Shown: piece after piece, positions 50,201 to 59,698 of the stretch | How the letters are laid out: every line of letters begins with the position of its first letter | How positions within the stretch are numbered: the stretch's first letter is position 1 | Source of the DNA: an uncultured Eubacteriales bacterium | GTDB lineage: Bacteria > Bacillota > Clostridia > Christensenellales > CAG-1252 | Assembly (NCBI GenBank): GCA_902797685.1 | Contig: CADBTQ010000071.1 | Location: 1 to 61,740 of the forward strand | Reading direction: 5' to 3' | DNA length: 61,740 nucleotides | The notes under the pieces: generated by a model | What the model saw: only the letters and a program-made list of their open reading frames with translations | Told to the model about the DNA's origin: nothing | Database searches by the model: none | Program-made: the position numbers and the translations under genes

Positions 50201-53200
50201 TCCACCCAGGTAAAAGCGACTTCGTCTTTGACCTTGTCTTCGCCGTCGTACCAAGCCATGGTATAGGTCAACCACTCGGCGGGGTCGGCGACGGAAACAT
50301 TGTAAGAGTGTTGTTGTTGATCGTAAGTAGCGCTGTACACGCCCTCGACCAGTTCAAATCCCTCGATCACTTCGTTGAGGTCGATCTCCACGGCTTTCAA
50401 CACGACGGTGGCGGCGCCGATAGAGGGATTGTTGTGGTTGCGGTCCGCACCGGTGATGGCGGCGGTCACCTGATAGGTGCCGGCGAGATAGGAATGATCG
50501 CCTTGATACGTGATCGTCGCGCTGAGCCCCGTGGGCAAACCGCTTATCGCCAAGCCGTATTCCTGACCCGCTTTGACGGTGAGGACACCGTTTTCAAAGG
50601 TGTAGCCGTCCGCCGTATCCTCGGTCACGACCCAAGAGAGATCGGCGGGGATGTCGGCTTTGAGGATTTCCCAATACAAGTCCATGTCGGACAAACAGCT
50701 CGCGTCGTAGTTGGAACTGGCGGGAGCGCTTGCTTGGGCGCGATACTCGCCCGCGTCGGTCGCCTTGTTGCCCGTATACTCGACGGGGATAAACGAGGGC
50801 ACGCCATAAAGCCACATTACCCATTCGTTGCCGTTGTAGGTGACGTCCCACAAGTAGTCCCGCTCGTAGTTCCATTCGAGGTCGAACTCGTCGAGCACGA
50901 AGGGGTTGATCTTCCACTCGAGGTCGCCCACCGTCCAACCGTCGAACACGTAGTTGGGGTTGGCTTGCAGTGTGGCTTTGGCGGTATAGGTACCCGCATC
51001 TTTGGCGCGAGTCACGCCCGCATATTGCACGTTGAGCGTGTCAAGCCCGAACAGCTCGACTTCGTCGATAAAATCGAGGGACACGCCCTGCTCGTTGCCG
51101 TTATAGGTGAAGGGTTCGTCGGGGTCGTAGGTCCACTCGATATCGCTCACGTCCACGTGGGCGGGCAATATCTTCCACTCCAAGTCGCCCAACGTGTAGT
51201 TGATGATCTCGTAATCTTCGGCATGCTCCTCGTCCACCGAGGGGACGGCGGAAGCGACGTAAACACCCGCGTCGGTCGCTTTGTTGCCGACGTATTCAAA
51301 GATGATGAAGTCGTAGTCGGGGACGATCACCTTGACTTGCTTTTCGGTCGCGTCGTAGCTGAAGGGATTTTCGTAATCCCAACGAGCGTCTTTGCAGTCC
51401 ACGTAGATCTTGTGCAGGCTGACTTCCACCTCTTCGGTTTGACGAGCCACTTGATAGGTGGGATCGTAGGGATCCGAAGCAAGCGCAATAGCGTAGTAGC
51501 GACCGCTTTGGTCACGGTGACTGATGGTCAGAGTGGCTTGGGTCTCCCCCTCGAGCAGCACGAAATCGCCCTCCTCGCTACCCTCGGCGAGGAAATACCA
51601 CTCGTACGTCCAATCGGCGTAGGACGCGTAATCGTCCACGACGGTAAACACGATCTCTTCCCCGTCGAACGCTTTGTCCAATTCGCCCTCGGTCTCCAAG
51701 GTCACTTCGTACTCGATCTCTTTGACGGCGTACAACTTGACGTCGTGATCGGGCACTTCGTCCACGCGGTTGCCCTCTTCGTCCACCCAGTACAGCACGT
51801 CGTAGCCGTCCACGTCCTCGGGACGGGCGAATTTGGCGACGTCCACACCCTTGGCGAGCAAGCCTTCCACTTGCAATTCGTCTTGCACGTAGTAGCTCAC
51901 TTTGACCAAGTCGGGCACGGTGAGATGGAGATCCCAAGCGAAGTCGAATCCGTCTTCCTCAAAGAAGGTGGCGATCCAAGGACCTTTGGACTTGGAGATG
52001 CGGGTAAAGATCTTTTCGTAATCGAAATAATAGCTGTCCGCCCAAGCAAACTCGCCTTCCCCTTGGTAGAGGTCGAGCAAAGTCAGGTTGCGATAAGCAT
52101 CGGGCACGTGATTATAGGCACGATTGACGTAGCCTACCAGTTTGGTATAGTAGTCGGCATAGCGAGCCAACTTGTCAAAATAAACGTCGAGGTCGCGGTC
52201 GGCGTAACGCTCGAAGTCGAGATAATGATAGAGGAGGTCGACGTCCATGTGGGCGAAATCGATGCGATTGAGCAACGAGTCCACTTTGGCTTTGGCTTTG
52301 TTGTAGAGGGAGTAGTTGGTGGGATCCACCTTGAGATAACGGACGATGAAGTCTTGCACGTCGTCGGTGGTGTAATTGTTGGCAAGATCCAGCAAGCGGC
52401 CTACCACCTTTTCCACGTTTTCCTTGGTAAAACGAGCGATGTCGATATAGTCGCAAAGGTGAGATACCATCGCTTCGGCGTTGCCGAGGTTGGCGAAGAT
52501 GGCATTGAAGTCCAATTCCTTAGCGGTGTCGATCCAATCTTGCAAAGTCATTTCGTTGACCAAGTCGACCCAATCTTGGGGGGACTCGCTTTGCACGTCC
52601 ATGTACTTGTCGCGGATACGTTGGGGAACTCTGTCCGAGTTGAGCACCTTGGCGATGGCTTTGGCGGTCAACTTGGGCATGACGGCGTCCACGTACAAAG
52701 AGTGCTCGTCGTACGACATGGTGACGTGTTCGTCAAACAGACGAGCGGCTTGACGGATGCGGCCTTCGTGACCGATCACTTGCAATACTACCGTAAACTC
52801 GCGGGTACCGAAGTCGGTCACCACGGCGACGTCGTAGGACAGTTTGAGTTCGTCCATGTTGGCGATCTCGGCGGGACGAGGCAGCGACTTGATCAAGGAC
52901 ACGATCGCGTCCTTTTTGAAGGAACCGGTCTGATATACGGCTTTGCCGTTGATCTTGAGGGCGACGATGGCGTTGAGCATATCCTCGATGGTGATCTCGA
53001 CCTCTCCGCCCGCTTTTTCCACCTGCTCCACCAAGTTGGTGACCTTGGTCTCCATCTTGGCCGCCAACTCTTCGCCGCGTTCGGGCTCGTCGGCGTAGAC
53101 CTCTTTGATCAGTTCGGTCGCCACGTCGTTGAGCTTGGCGGAGATCTCTTCGTAAGTGTACTCGGTCTTTTCGGCGATCTTTTGCTTGATAAAAGCGTCG

Positions 53201-53652
53201 TAACTACCCGACAGTACGCTGTCGATCTTGTCCTTGGCTTCCTCGCCGGTAAAATAGTGCTCGAAGAAATCCTGCACCTTACCCATGTCGATGTTGTCGA
53301 GATCGATATGGCTCAAATCCACGTCGTCGGGGATCTCGCCCGCGCCTGCGGTGGTGTGGAAATCCATGATCATCCCCTCAAAGTCCAATGCGTCGATGAG
53401 CGCTTGCGCGTCCGCCTTGAGGTCGGACAGATCCGAGGGACGAATGGACGACAACTCTTTGAGATCGGTGTTGATCGTAAAGGTCGCCACGTCGTTGGAC
53501 AAAGTCAGCAGATACCAACCGTGATCACGGTAGAGATCGTACTGCGTTTCGTCGGCAGAAGCAAACAATCCCATAGACACTCCGCACGCCATAACGGCGA
53601 CCAAAAGTGCCACGACAAGGACCAATGCCACTGATTTGATTGTGTGTTTCAT
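47254..53652 (-). CDS. Giant surface protein: helical head, MBG-like repeats, one TM helix, and the recurrent cytosolic domain
   Basis: A 2,132-residue type I membrane protein. A signal peptide (1-33) precedes a ~600-residue largely helical region. A run of beta-domains from about 700 to 1800 follows, including at least six MBG-type units recognisable by W.Y..PF.YNG.E and YxGNKATDAGxYxA. A Pro/Thr-poor stem leads to a helix at ~1843-1868 (IWFWILIAIIIVLVVIIVCLILALA) and KKKK. The tail is an E/Q/P-rich linker and a ~150-residue domain with LSYKKIGDRQAWGYETFNRGR, IRNKTVFAYFALDPNE and VPTKVKIKSDRALKYAL, the domain also present three times at 6.45 kb. There is no LPXTG or S-layer motif. It is monocistronic. 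Confidence 0.92.
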   Translation of the reverse strand: MKHTIKSVALVLVVALLVAVMACGVSMGLFASADETQYDLYRDHGWYLLTLSNDVATFTINTDLKELSSIRPSDLSDLKADAQALIDALDFEGMIMDFHTTAGAGEIPDDVDLSHIDLDNIDMGKVQDFFEHYFTGEEAKDKIDSVLSGSYDAFIKQKIAEKTEYTYEEISAKLNDVATELIKEVYADEPERGEELAAKMETKVTNLVEQVEKAGGEVEITIEDMLNAIVALKINGKAVYQTGSFKKDAIVSLIKSLPRPAEIANMDELKLSYDVAVVTDFGTREFTVVLQVIGHEGRIRQAARLFDEHVTMSYDEHSLYVDAVMPKLTAKAIAKVLNSDRVPQRIRDKYMDVQSESPQDWVDLVNEMTLQDWIDTAKELDFNAIFANLGNAEAMVSHLCDYIDIARFTKENVEKVVGRLLDLANNYTTDDVQDFIVRYLKVDPTNYSLYNKAKAKVDSLLNRIDFAHMDVDLLYHYLDFERYADRDLDVYFDKLARYADYYTKLVGYVNRAYNHVPDAYRNLTLLDLYQGEGEFAWADSYYFDYEKIFTRISKSKGPWIATFFEEDGFDFAWDLHLTVPDLVKVSYYVQDELQVEGLLAKGVDVAKFARPEDVDGYDVLYWVDEEGNRVDEVPDHDVKLYAVKEIEYEVTLETEGELDKAFDGEEIVFTVVDDYASYADWTYEWYFLAEGSEEGDFVLLEGETQATLTISHRDQSGRYYAIALASDPYDPTYQVARQTEEVEVSLHKIYVDCKDARWDYENPFSYDATEKQVKVIVPDYDFIIFEYVGNKATDAGVYVASAVPSVDEEHAEDYEIINYTLGDLEWKILPAHVDVSDIEWTYDPDEPFTYNGNEQGVSLDFIDEVELFGLDTLNVQYAGVTRAKDAGTYTAKATLQANPNYVFDGWTVGDLEWKINPFVLDEFDLEWNYERDYLWDVTYNGNEWVMWLYGVPSFIPVEYTGNKATDAGEYRAQASAPASSNYDASCLSDMDLYWEILKADIPADLSWVVTEDTADGYTFENGVLTVKAGQEYGLAISGLPTGLSATITYQGDHSYLAGTYQVTAAITGADRNHNNPSIGAATVVLKAVEIDLNEVIEGFELVEGVYSATYDQQQHSYNVSVADPAEWLTYTMAWYDGEDKVKDEVAFTWVDVASQNYTLVVRANKGESVISEIKKPLNFVLNPFKPDISTVAWNYTVPYTYNGQEQKVELNALPVLIGADEVTVSYLGNKATAVGSYTASFEASASDNYDLSDLALLGDIEWKIEPLKVDVSAVDWEMVGFLVYDGTEKSVGLEFLDSVTLIGDDTLPLTYSGDLKATDAGVYVAKVSLGTSDNYIFEGWDVDDLEWSIAKAQYDLSGAHWNQNDVTIIEEDAYNPFELLGLPVGVTAKVLYNGQEASELPTEVGVYLISAELTQEDTANYEIASFDETRTLTIEEKIIPPDVLILTLSSSGNISVDAFDGVARTITITPSINLDREVTYTYEWSKDGRQINTNGATLTVRNVTDNGTYLVVVTAVAGDLSDTASLSVEVRIRPLNLDMGRANWNYVIDRSSFVYDGLAHQVEIVNLPQLIGDDKWEDFLTYSGTVSADDVGNYTASFAISGMENYIYGNHIDRNLAWSIRKGDYDLSGASWHYSHVVVEEESGETFEFTIDDLPEGVRMVGVEYFDAHDRKVLEPTLVGEYKVRPVLASDDPAHYNPPVWTKAPALLTIKRGKDIVEYEDEEGQLVVVVSRPGGLNANHFKVEHIFQLPKTLDFSALNEGNAHLVAVYQITTSDTINPNDQYEIKIFVPEVARGLDLHPVYINDQGKVEVLNGTLDADGYMVFKTNHFSIYGVATSDQKEAMPIWFWILIAIIIVLVVIIVCLILALARKKKKDNDEDGDPKEETAKDDAQEEAKEEVPVEEMQEEPAQEEEPLEGQPQEEASQEESAQEEVPEETPAEEPTEAPVAAALVADEAEEEEEDEGENNVFINPETGMREFKDRSMQARLIQADPVVLARYTALKNAALSYKKIGDRQAWGYETFNRGRAPVMRVRIRNKTVFAYFALDPNEVAAKYHAKDESEHSKYAKVPTKVKIKSDRALKYALQLLDEAMEKAQAVKGLEHNETYSFEYETDEALIEKGLIKIKQTAFIK

Positions 53653-53688
53653 ACGTCATTCCTCCATAAATCCTGCGTATACGTATTG

Positions 53689-53706
53689 TGTATAGTGCAT
53701 GCACTA
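53689..53706. promoter_or_regulatory. Perfect 18-bp palindrome upstream of the giant surface gene
   Basis: TATAGTGCATGCACTATA lies 37 bp before the gene start, just downstream of the predicted transcription start. It could be a repressor operator or an RNA hairpin. Confidence 0.7.
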
Positions 53707-53721
53707 TATCATAATACTAAA

Positions 53722-53750
53722 CTATTATAGCAAATTAGACTGCCAAATGC
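53722..53750 (-). promoter_or_regulatory. Promoter of the giant surface gene
   Basis: On the minus strand TTGCAT (53750-53745), 17-nt spacer, TATAAT (53727-53722). Confidence 0.65.
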
Positions 53751-53759
53751 AATAAAAAA

Positions 53760-53779
53760 GTCCTCCGAAAGGAGAACTA
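53760..53779 (-). terminator. Terminator after the Tyr-rich surface gene
   Basis: AGTTCTCC/GGAGGACT stem with TTTC loop on the minus strand, followed by TTTTTTATTG. Confidence 0.85.
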
Positions 53780-53806
53780 ATTGCCAAAAATATGAATTCT
53801 TAACGA

Positions 53807-56800
53807 TTACGCCTTGTTTTTGCGACGTTTTTGGCGCAAGATCGCCCAAACGACGACCCCTACCACGGCAAGCGAGATCACTACCACGGCGGCGATACCC
53901 AGCCCCAAGATCAACTTGAACTTTTTGCCGTAACGCCCTTCCTCGAGGGGCGGCTCCACCACGGGAGTGGACGTATAACGAGCGGTGTACACCGCGTCTC
54001 CCGTCACGGGGACGACCTCTTTGTCCCACCCCGCGAACGTGTACGAATAACGTTGATCACTGGCACGCTCGGGCGGGATAGGCGGGGTGATCGTCTCCCC
54101 GTAAGTGGCGGTCTGTACGTCCAATTCCACGCCGTCCGATAGGAAAGTGACGGTGTATCGCTCCACCTGCCCTTCCGCCCACACGGTCACGTTGCCACGG
54201 GGCATGACGAAACGGCTCCCGATCTCCTCTTCGCTGCCGTCCACGCTCATTTTGAGGGCGGTCAATCTGATCCCGTCGGGGACGGACACGGTCACGATGA
54301 CGGTGTCCTCGGGATAGGCAAGGGTGGGGTTGACTTCCAAAGTCATACCAAGCGGCGGCTTGATGACCGACACGGCGTATTGCATCACGTAGCGATAGGT
54401 CGCGCCCGCCGCGGCGCTGAACGCGATACCCTCTTGGGTACGAGTATAGGCGACCTCTCTCTCCTCGTCCCCGTCCACCAACAACAACTTGGCTCCCTCG
54501 GGCAAATCGGTAAAGACTTCCACGTCCAAATTGCCCTGCCAATCGGTCACGTCCAGGCGATATTCGGCGCAATACTTGTCGCGGGAGAGCGAATACCACT
54601 CGATAGAGCGGTCTTGCCCGGCAAAGTCCGAGAGCAGGTAGTCGGGGATATCCACCGTCACGCCCGAGAGCATGACGGACAAGTTTTTGTCCTCGTCCCG
54701 AGCCAAGTTTGCCACCTCGCCCAAAGACGCTTCCACGCGCGAATTATCCGTGCAATCTACGACCAAACTCTCGTCTTGGGTGCGGATATCCACCTTGCCG
54801 TCCTCTTCGGATACGACGGTATGAGGCAAAAACTGCGCAAGGTAGACGACGTTGCCGACCATAATATCCCCCTCGGCAAAATAGCGGCCGCTATCCGACA
54901 TCCACCCCGCAAACGTGTAGTAGACGTTGCCGTCCCTTTTCTTTGCGGGCGAGAGAGGCGGGACGATCGCATCTCCGTAGGGCACGATCTCGGACGTTTC
55001 GCCCAAGGGCGTGCGCCATATGGCGGTGTACAGCCTCGTTATCGCGTCAAAATGGGGATAGACGACGACGTCTTGGTCAACGGCGCTTAGGTCAAAGGGC
55101 TGTCCGTCTCCGTCGATCCAGTAATCGAATTGATAGTATGCGCCCACGTCGGGAGCACGCGTGGGCGCGTCTCCCCCGTATTCGACGAACGAGCCTCTGT
55201 CGGCGGTGACGACGTAGTCTTCCCTTCCTTCCACTCGGAAGTTGACGGTGATGCTCTCCGCTACGACCTGCTTGTCCACGGTCGTAGTCAGGGGCAACGT
55301 CAGATCCTCTTTCACCGTGCGACGGACGAGAGTTTTGTCCTTGTAGGCATTGACCAACGCTTGCTCCTCTTCGCCCAACGTCTTGCGCGTCGGCTCGCTT
55401 GCCTCGGCGACCGGGGTGGGTTTGCCCGCCACGGGCACCGCTTGGGGCGCCTCGCCCGGATCGGGGACTTCCAGAGGCGGCGTGGGCTGCGCTACGGGCG
55501 CGGGCATGGTCGGCTCCGCCACGACTTGAGGCGGGACGGGCTCGATCACCTCGCGCGGATAACCGCCCGCAAGAGGGGTAGCGTTGTTAAGATCTTTGAC
55601 GATCTCCCCGCCCAAAATCTGTTTGGCGGTCTGCTTGTTGAGTTTCCAGTCGTCAAGATAACTCACCTGCCCCGCGTAATTCTTTTGGGGGTTGTCGTTG
55701 AGCGCGTTGCCGATGACCGCCAATTCGGCGAGCAAGATCATATACTTGCGTTCCTTGTCCATTTGACGGATATACAACGCCACTTTTTTGTTGCCGTACA
55801 AGTTTTCCAACGCCCCCAGTAGGGTCTGCCAGTTGGAGATCAACGCCTGATAGTTGGCGGAATAATAGCCGTATTTTTGTTGGTCGTTGTCGTAACCGAA
55901 ATAGGTGGAAAACCACTCCCTCAACTTGATGGTGGCGCCCCTTGCCGCCAAGATCACGTTTTTGTCCACCCCGACCGCGTTGGAAGTCAACACTTCGGAC
56001 TCCCGCAACACTTCGGTCACCGCCGAGCCCATCACCGCGTCGTAGACCGAGCGCTCCAAGTCGGTATAGTGGGTCTTGATGCACTCTACCAGCGCCACTT
56101 GTCTGTCTGCGATCGCCTTGTTGGCGAGATATTGCCTATACGCTTCCGCCTTGGCGGGGTACGCTTCCGCTTCCGCCAAATAGGCTTGGTATGCCGCCAA
56201 GTCCTCGCCGTAGCGGGTCAAAGCGGCTTGATAATCCGTATACGCCCGGTAGTCGGCAAGATAGGTTTGATAATCGGCGAGATACGCTTGGTATCTGCCG
56301 TCGGCGGCCGACCAAGCTCTATACGCCATGTCGTACGCCTTGTAACGGTCGTACGCCTCTTTGGCTGTGAGGTAAGCTTGGTACTGCCGATAGGCCTCCC
56401 ACGCGATCTCGTACTCCCTATCCCAATCCACCTGCTGTTTGTTGTAGGTCAAAGCCGCTTGATACGCGCTGTTGGCATAAGACGTCAATACGTCCTTGCC
56501 GACAGTGAGGTTTGCTTGGTATTGCACCGTCAAAGCGTCCTCTTCCGAAGCGGAGAGGGTGCAAACGTACGAGTTGCCCTCTTTGACAAACGGGGTCTCA
56601 ACACCACTGAGCCTGACGAGAGCGGGCGTCCAAGTCAAATTGTCCTTGACGACGGGTCTCGCTTCCACCCGAAACAGTCCCTCGCCTTCCGCGTGCACAG
56701 TGATGGCGGAGGCGGGGATCCTCGGATCGTAGCGCACCCCTTTGCCCGCAAGATAGGGCAACTCCGTCTCCCCTACCTCTACTCCCGCCGCTTCGAGCAA

Positions 56801-56926
56801 ATACTCGGCGGACAGCCAAACGGTGCCGTCCGAGGGCTCGGCAAAAGCGCTCGCTCCGACAACAGTCGAAACGAGGGTCACGAGAAGTATGAGGGTGAGA
56901 ATGAGGATCCGACCGTACTTTTTCAT
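53807..56926 (-). CDS. Surface protein with Tyr-rich coiled region and InlB-type repeats
   Basis: A 1,039-residue type I membrane protein: signal peptide (1-29), a beta domain, then a long helical stretch at ~145-275 with a Tyr/Ala periodicity (YQAYLTAKEAYDRYKAYDMAY, YQAYLADYQTYLADYRAYTDY). A Pro/Val-rich linker (~455-510) follows. Several InlB B-repeat-like units come next, with FRVEGREDY, FDYWIDGDGQPFDLS, YYTFAGWMSDSGRYF and YTVTFLSDGVELD...YSYTFAGWDKEVVPVTGDAVYTARY. A C-terminal helix (LILGLGIAAVVVISLAVVGVVVWAIL) and RQKRRKNKA finish it. Its ATG overlaps the upstream stop (ATGA). Likely an adhesive stalk; no enzyme motif is visible. Confidence 0.85.
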   Translation of the reverse strand: MKKYGRILILTLILLVTLVSTVVGASAFAEPSDGTVWLSAEYLLEAAGVEVGETELPYLAGKGVRYDPRIPASAITVHAEGEGLFRVEARPVVKDNLTWTPALVRLSGVETPFVKEGNSYVCTLSASEEDALTVQYQANLTVGKDVLTSYANSAYQAALTYNKQQVDWDREYEIAWEAYRQYQAYLTAKEAYDRYKAYDMAYRAWSAADGRYQAYLADYQTYLADYRAYTDYQAALTRYGEDLAAYQAYLAEAEAYPAKAEAYRQYLANKAIADRQVALVECIKTHYTDLERSVYDAVMGSAVTEVLRESEVLTSNAVGVDKNVILAARGATIKLREWFSTYFGYDNDQQKYGYYSANYQALISNWQTLLGALENLYGNKKVALYIRQMDKERKYMILLAELAVIGNALNDNPQKNYAGQVSYLDDWKLNKQTAKQILGGEIVKDLNNATPLAGGYPREVIEPVPPQVVAEPTMPAPVAQPTPPLEVPDPGEAPQAVPVAGKPTPVAEASEPTRKTLGEEEQALVNAYKDKTLVRRTVKEDLTLPLTTTVDKQVVAESITVNFRVEGREDYVVTADRGSFVEYGGDAPTRAPDVGAYYQFDYWIDGDGQPFDLSAVDQDVVVYPHFDAITRLYTAIWRTPLGETSEIVPYGDAIVPPLSPAKKRDGNVYYTFAGWMSDSGRYFAEGDIMVGNVVYLAQFLPHTVVSEEDGKVDIRTQDESLVVDCTDNSRVEASLGEVANLARDEDKNLSVMLSGVTVDIPDYLLSDFAGQDRSIEWYSLSRDKYCAEYRLDVTDWQGNLDVEVFTDLPEGAKLLLVDGDEEREVAYTRTQEGIAFSAAAGATYRYVMQYAVSVIKPPLGMTLEVNPTLAYPEDTVIVTVSVPDGIRLTALKMSVDGSEEEIGSRFVMPRGNVTVWAEGQVERYTVTFLSDGVELDVQTATYGETITPPIPPERASDQRYSYTFAGWDKEVVPVTGDAVYTARYTSTPVVEPPLEEGRYGKKFKLILGLGIAAVVVISLAVVGVVVWAILRQKRRKNKA

Positions 56927-59694
56927 GCTTGTCCGTGTAGGCGCGCGATGGTCTTGTCGTCGATGTCGTACGTCTCAAAGGGCTTGGTATTGGGTTTACC
57001 GGTCGCGGGCGAGAAGGTATCGATGATATAGGTGGGATTTTTGTAAAAATCCAACGGATAGTTTTCGGTCACCACGTCGTACATGAAGGAGCCCAACGCC
57101 TTGCGGAAGTAGGTTTCGCCTCTCTCCATCTCAAATTGATACACGCGCATGGCTTTGGGATCGCCGAACACCCCGAACCCGTCGTGCGGATCGTAAGGCA
57201 ATTCGGGATTGACCTTCATGTTGTAGTCTTCCCAAAGACCGAACATCAGGAAGGAGAAGTTGATGTATTTTTCGCCCGACACGTCGGTGTACCAAAGCAC
57301 CGAGTTCGCCTCGTCGCGCGCCACCTCTCTCACCGCTTCGCTGACGTAGTCGCCCACGATATTGAGGATGGCGGTGATACTGGGATCGGCGGGCGGGAAA
57401 ATATTGATCTCCAATTCCTCTATCCGCTTCCAGTTATAAATATAATTCTCCCCCTCGAGGAACAGTCTGCCGAAGTAGATGTCGTCCAGCTCCTCTTGCG
57501 GCCAGTCGATCATCCCCGCCGTGGACAACAGAGCGGGAGCGATGGTGTTGGAGAAGATACAGTTTTTGATGGTCACTTCGCTATATCTGCCGTTGGGAAA
57601 GAGTTCGCCGTTTTCGTCTCTGACTCTCTCCTTGGATTGCAATAGCACGCTGGGGGCGGCGCAGTTGCGAAGGATACAGCCCTCCAAACGCAGGTTGCAC
57701 GATTCGACGTTGATATGAGCGTAAGCGTATTGGAACAAACAATAGCGGAACACGATGAGTATGTTGGGATTGTTGTAGTCGGGCGCAAGCCGTATGGGGA
57801 TACCGCCGCGGTTTTTGAGGTCCTGAAACGCTTCGGTACTGTCCGACGAGATGGGATGATACGCTTGTATCACCCAATTTTGGATCACCACGTCCACGCG
57901 TCCGTCTCTTTTGTACTCGGGCAAGGTGAGCAAATAATCGCGGAAACGCCAAGTGTCGAACATACGGTCGTCGTAATACTCGGTATGGATCTGCCCGTCG
58001 TAAGTGTATCCGTTGCCGTAAATGGAGCGATAAAACTCCAGATAGTCCACGTTTTTGGGCATGTACAGGTTGGAGTGCATGACCAAAGCCGCGGTGGACT
58101 CGTATTGTTCCACGTCCTCTCTGTATTCGTTTTGCACGTATCTGGCGTCCTCGTACAGAGCCAACAATTCCTTGGAGGGTTCGGGGTCTACGTCGGGATC
58201 GTACTCGACGTTTCTGCCCAATCCCACGTTGATACCGTTGACAAGACGGAAAGTGTAACTATCCTCGACGACGCCCACCGCGTTTTTGGCGCGGGCGGTG
58301 ATGGTGACTTCGTGCCCGATACCCTCCCTGTGGAAAGTGATCAGTCCGTTGACGTCCACTTGCGCATAAGCGGGATCGGAAGTCGCAAAAGTAAAGTTAC
58401 CCTTGAGAGGATGCGCCAACACCTCTTCGGGATAAGCGCCCGCGATCGTCAGTTGCAAAGTGTCGGTGACCTTTTTGTCCAAACAAGTGTAGATGCCGAA
58501 TACCCGCTCGCGAGCAAGCCCTCGTTTGTCATCGGCGTTGTCCAAAAAGAGATTGAAGTGTCCGATCGTCTCGCCGCCCACTTCCAAAGGTACTTGCAGC
58601 TCGCTGTACCCCTCGGCGCGGAAAGCAAAGGTCACGTTGCCTAATTCGAGCGCGTGTACCACGCCTTTGTCGTCGATGGTCGCGACCTCGGTATTCAACG
58701 AGACCCAGTCTCCCTCGACCGCGTTGCCCGCTTGGTCAAGAGCGACAAGTTGCAGATCGCCGCTCCCCTTGGGCATGATATACTCTTGCAGGTATCGGGC
58801 GTTTTGCAGCACCAGATCGCTGTCGTTGAGGCGTTTGACTTCCACCGTCTTGACGCTGCCTCTACCGCTTAGGGTAAGCACGCTTCCCGAAGGAACGGCG
58901 GAAGGATCCACCTCCTTGTCGCCCAAGTACACTTTGGTCTCGGGGTCGAGGTCGCCCGCCGTCAACAGGTCGAACGAGGCGGCGGTGGTGTAGTACACCG
59001 AGTCGTTACTCAAAGACGTTTCGCTCACGATCAAGGGGATCTGACCCGTGACCGAACCGCGGTCGGACGTTTCGATACGGCAGTTGAGGTAGGTCGCGCC
59101 CACTTTGACGGCGTGCACTACCCCGTTGGGGTCCACGGTGGCGACGTTGTCGTCGGTGACCCACCAAGAGAGTTTGGCGTCCCGCTTGCTGGCGGCGGGG
59201 ACGACGTTGCCTTTGACGGGGAAATATTCGCCCGCTTTGAGACCGACGGACGAAAGAGTGCCCCCGGCGTAATCGCTGAACTCGATACGATTGGGACGAT
59301 TGCCCGTCACGAAGAAGGTACACGAGGCAAACACCGCTTGATTGGAGCGGGAAGTCGCGCGGATCTCCACCGCTTTGTCGTATCCGTTCCAGTCAAAAGT
59401 CACCTCGGCATAGTTGCCGCGGCGCTTGACGGTGGCGACTTTGGCGTCCGAAGTCGTCCAATCCAAGTCTTTGGACGAGGCGTTGTCGGGGAAATAGGTC
59501 GCATACAACAAATACACGTTGTCCTCGTCCAAATTGACGGGAACGTACGTGACCACGTTGCCCTCCATATCGGTCAGTTTGAGGGAAGCCAATTCGATCT
59601 TGATCTCCGCCGAAATGATGGTGGAAGACACGTTGATGGTAAGCACCACCAAAAGAGGGACCAATAACAATATCGCTATCAAAACCTTTTTCAT
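56923..59694 (-). CDS. Secreted protein with BIG2-like domains and a beta-helix-like part
   Basis: A 923-residue exported protein with signal peptide or N-terminal anchor (1-28) and no C-terminal helix. The first half has repeated Ig-like (BIG2) modules: DWTTSDAKVATVKRRGNYAEVTF, LSWWVTDDNVATVDPNGVVHAVKVGATYL and WVSLNTEVATIDDKGVVHALELGNVTFAF. The second half contains CNLRLEGCILRNCAAPSVLL and ITIKNCIFS-like segments (VTIKNCIFSNTI), typical of coils of a right-handed beta-helix. Function unknown. It lies 4 nt after the ABC permease and overlaps the next surface gene, so exporter and surface genes form one operon. Confidence 0.82.
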   Translation of the reverse strand: MKKVLIAILLLVPLLVVLTINVSSTIISAEIKIELASLKLTDMEGNVVTYVPVNLDEDNVYLLYATYFPDNASSKDLDWTTSDAKVATVKRRGNYAEVTFDWNGYDKAVEIRATSRSNQAVFASCTFFVTGNRPNRIEFSDYAGGTLSSVGLKAGEYFPVKGNVVPAASKRDAKLSWWVTDDNVATVDPNGVVHAVKVGATYLNCRIETSDRGSVTGQIPLIVSETSLSNDSVYYTTAASFDLLTAGDLDPETKVYLGDKEVDPSAVPSGSVLTLSGRGSVKTVEVKRLNDSDLVLQNARYLQEYIMPKGSGDLQLVALDQAGNAVEGDWVSLNTEVATIDDKGVVHALELGNVTFAFRAEGYSELQVPLEVGGETIGHFNLFLDNADDKRGLARERVFGIYTCLDKKVTDTLQLTIAGAYPEEVLAHPLKGNFTFATSDPAYAQVDVNGLITFHREGIGHEVTITARAKNAVGVVEDSYTFRLVNGINVGLGRNVEYDPDVDPEPSKELLALYEDARYVQNEYREDVEQYESTAALVMHSNLYMPKNVDYLEFYRSIYGNGYTYDGQIHTEYYDDRMFDTWRFRDYLLTLPEYKRDGRVDVVIQNWVIQAYHPISSDSTEAFQDLKNRGGIPIRLAPDYNNPNILIVFRYCLFQYAYAHINVESCNLRLEGCILRNCAAPSVLLQSKERVRDENGELFPNGRYSEVTIKNCIFSNTIAPALLSTAGMIDWPQEELDDIYFGRLFLEGENYIYNWKRIEELEINIFPPADPSITAILNIVGDYVSEAVREVARDEANSVLWYTDVSGEKYINFSFLMFGLWEDYNMKVNPELPYDPHDGFGVFGDPKAMRVYQFEMERGETYFRKALGSFMYDVVTENYPLDFYKNPTYIIDTFSPATGKPNTKPFETYDIDDKTIARLHGQA

Positions 59695-59698
59695 ACGC

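Noticed and set aside
49594-53634. A 1,346-codon open frame on the plus strand
   Set aside because: It is antisense to the giant surface gene, has the low-complexity H/V/D/G-rich composition of a complementary-frame shadow, no RBS and no recognisable domain.
54330-54360. Another LGMT-encoding GGTATGAC as a fifth in-frame repeat B copy
   Set aside because: Only about nine bases match and the GATACGCTCGA half is missing; it lies in an ordinary Fn3/InlB-type strand.
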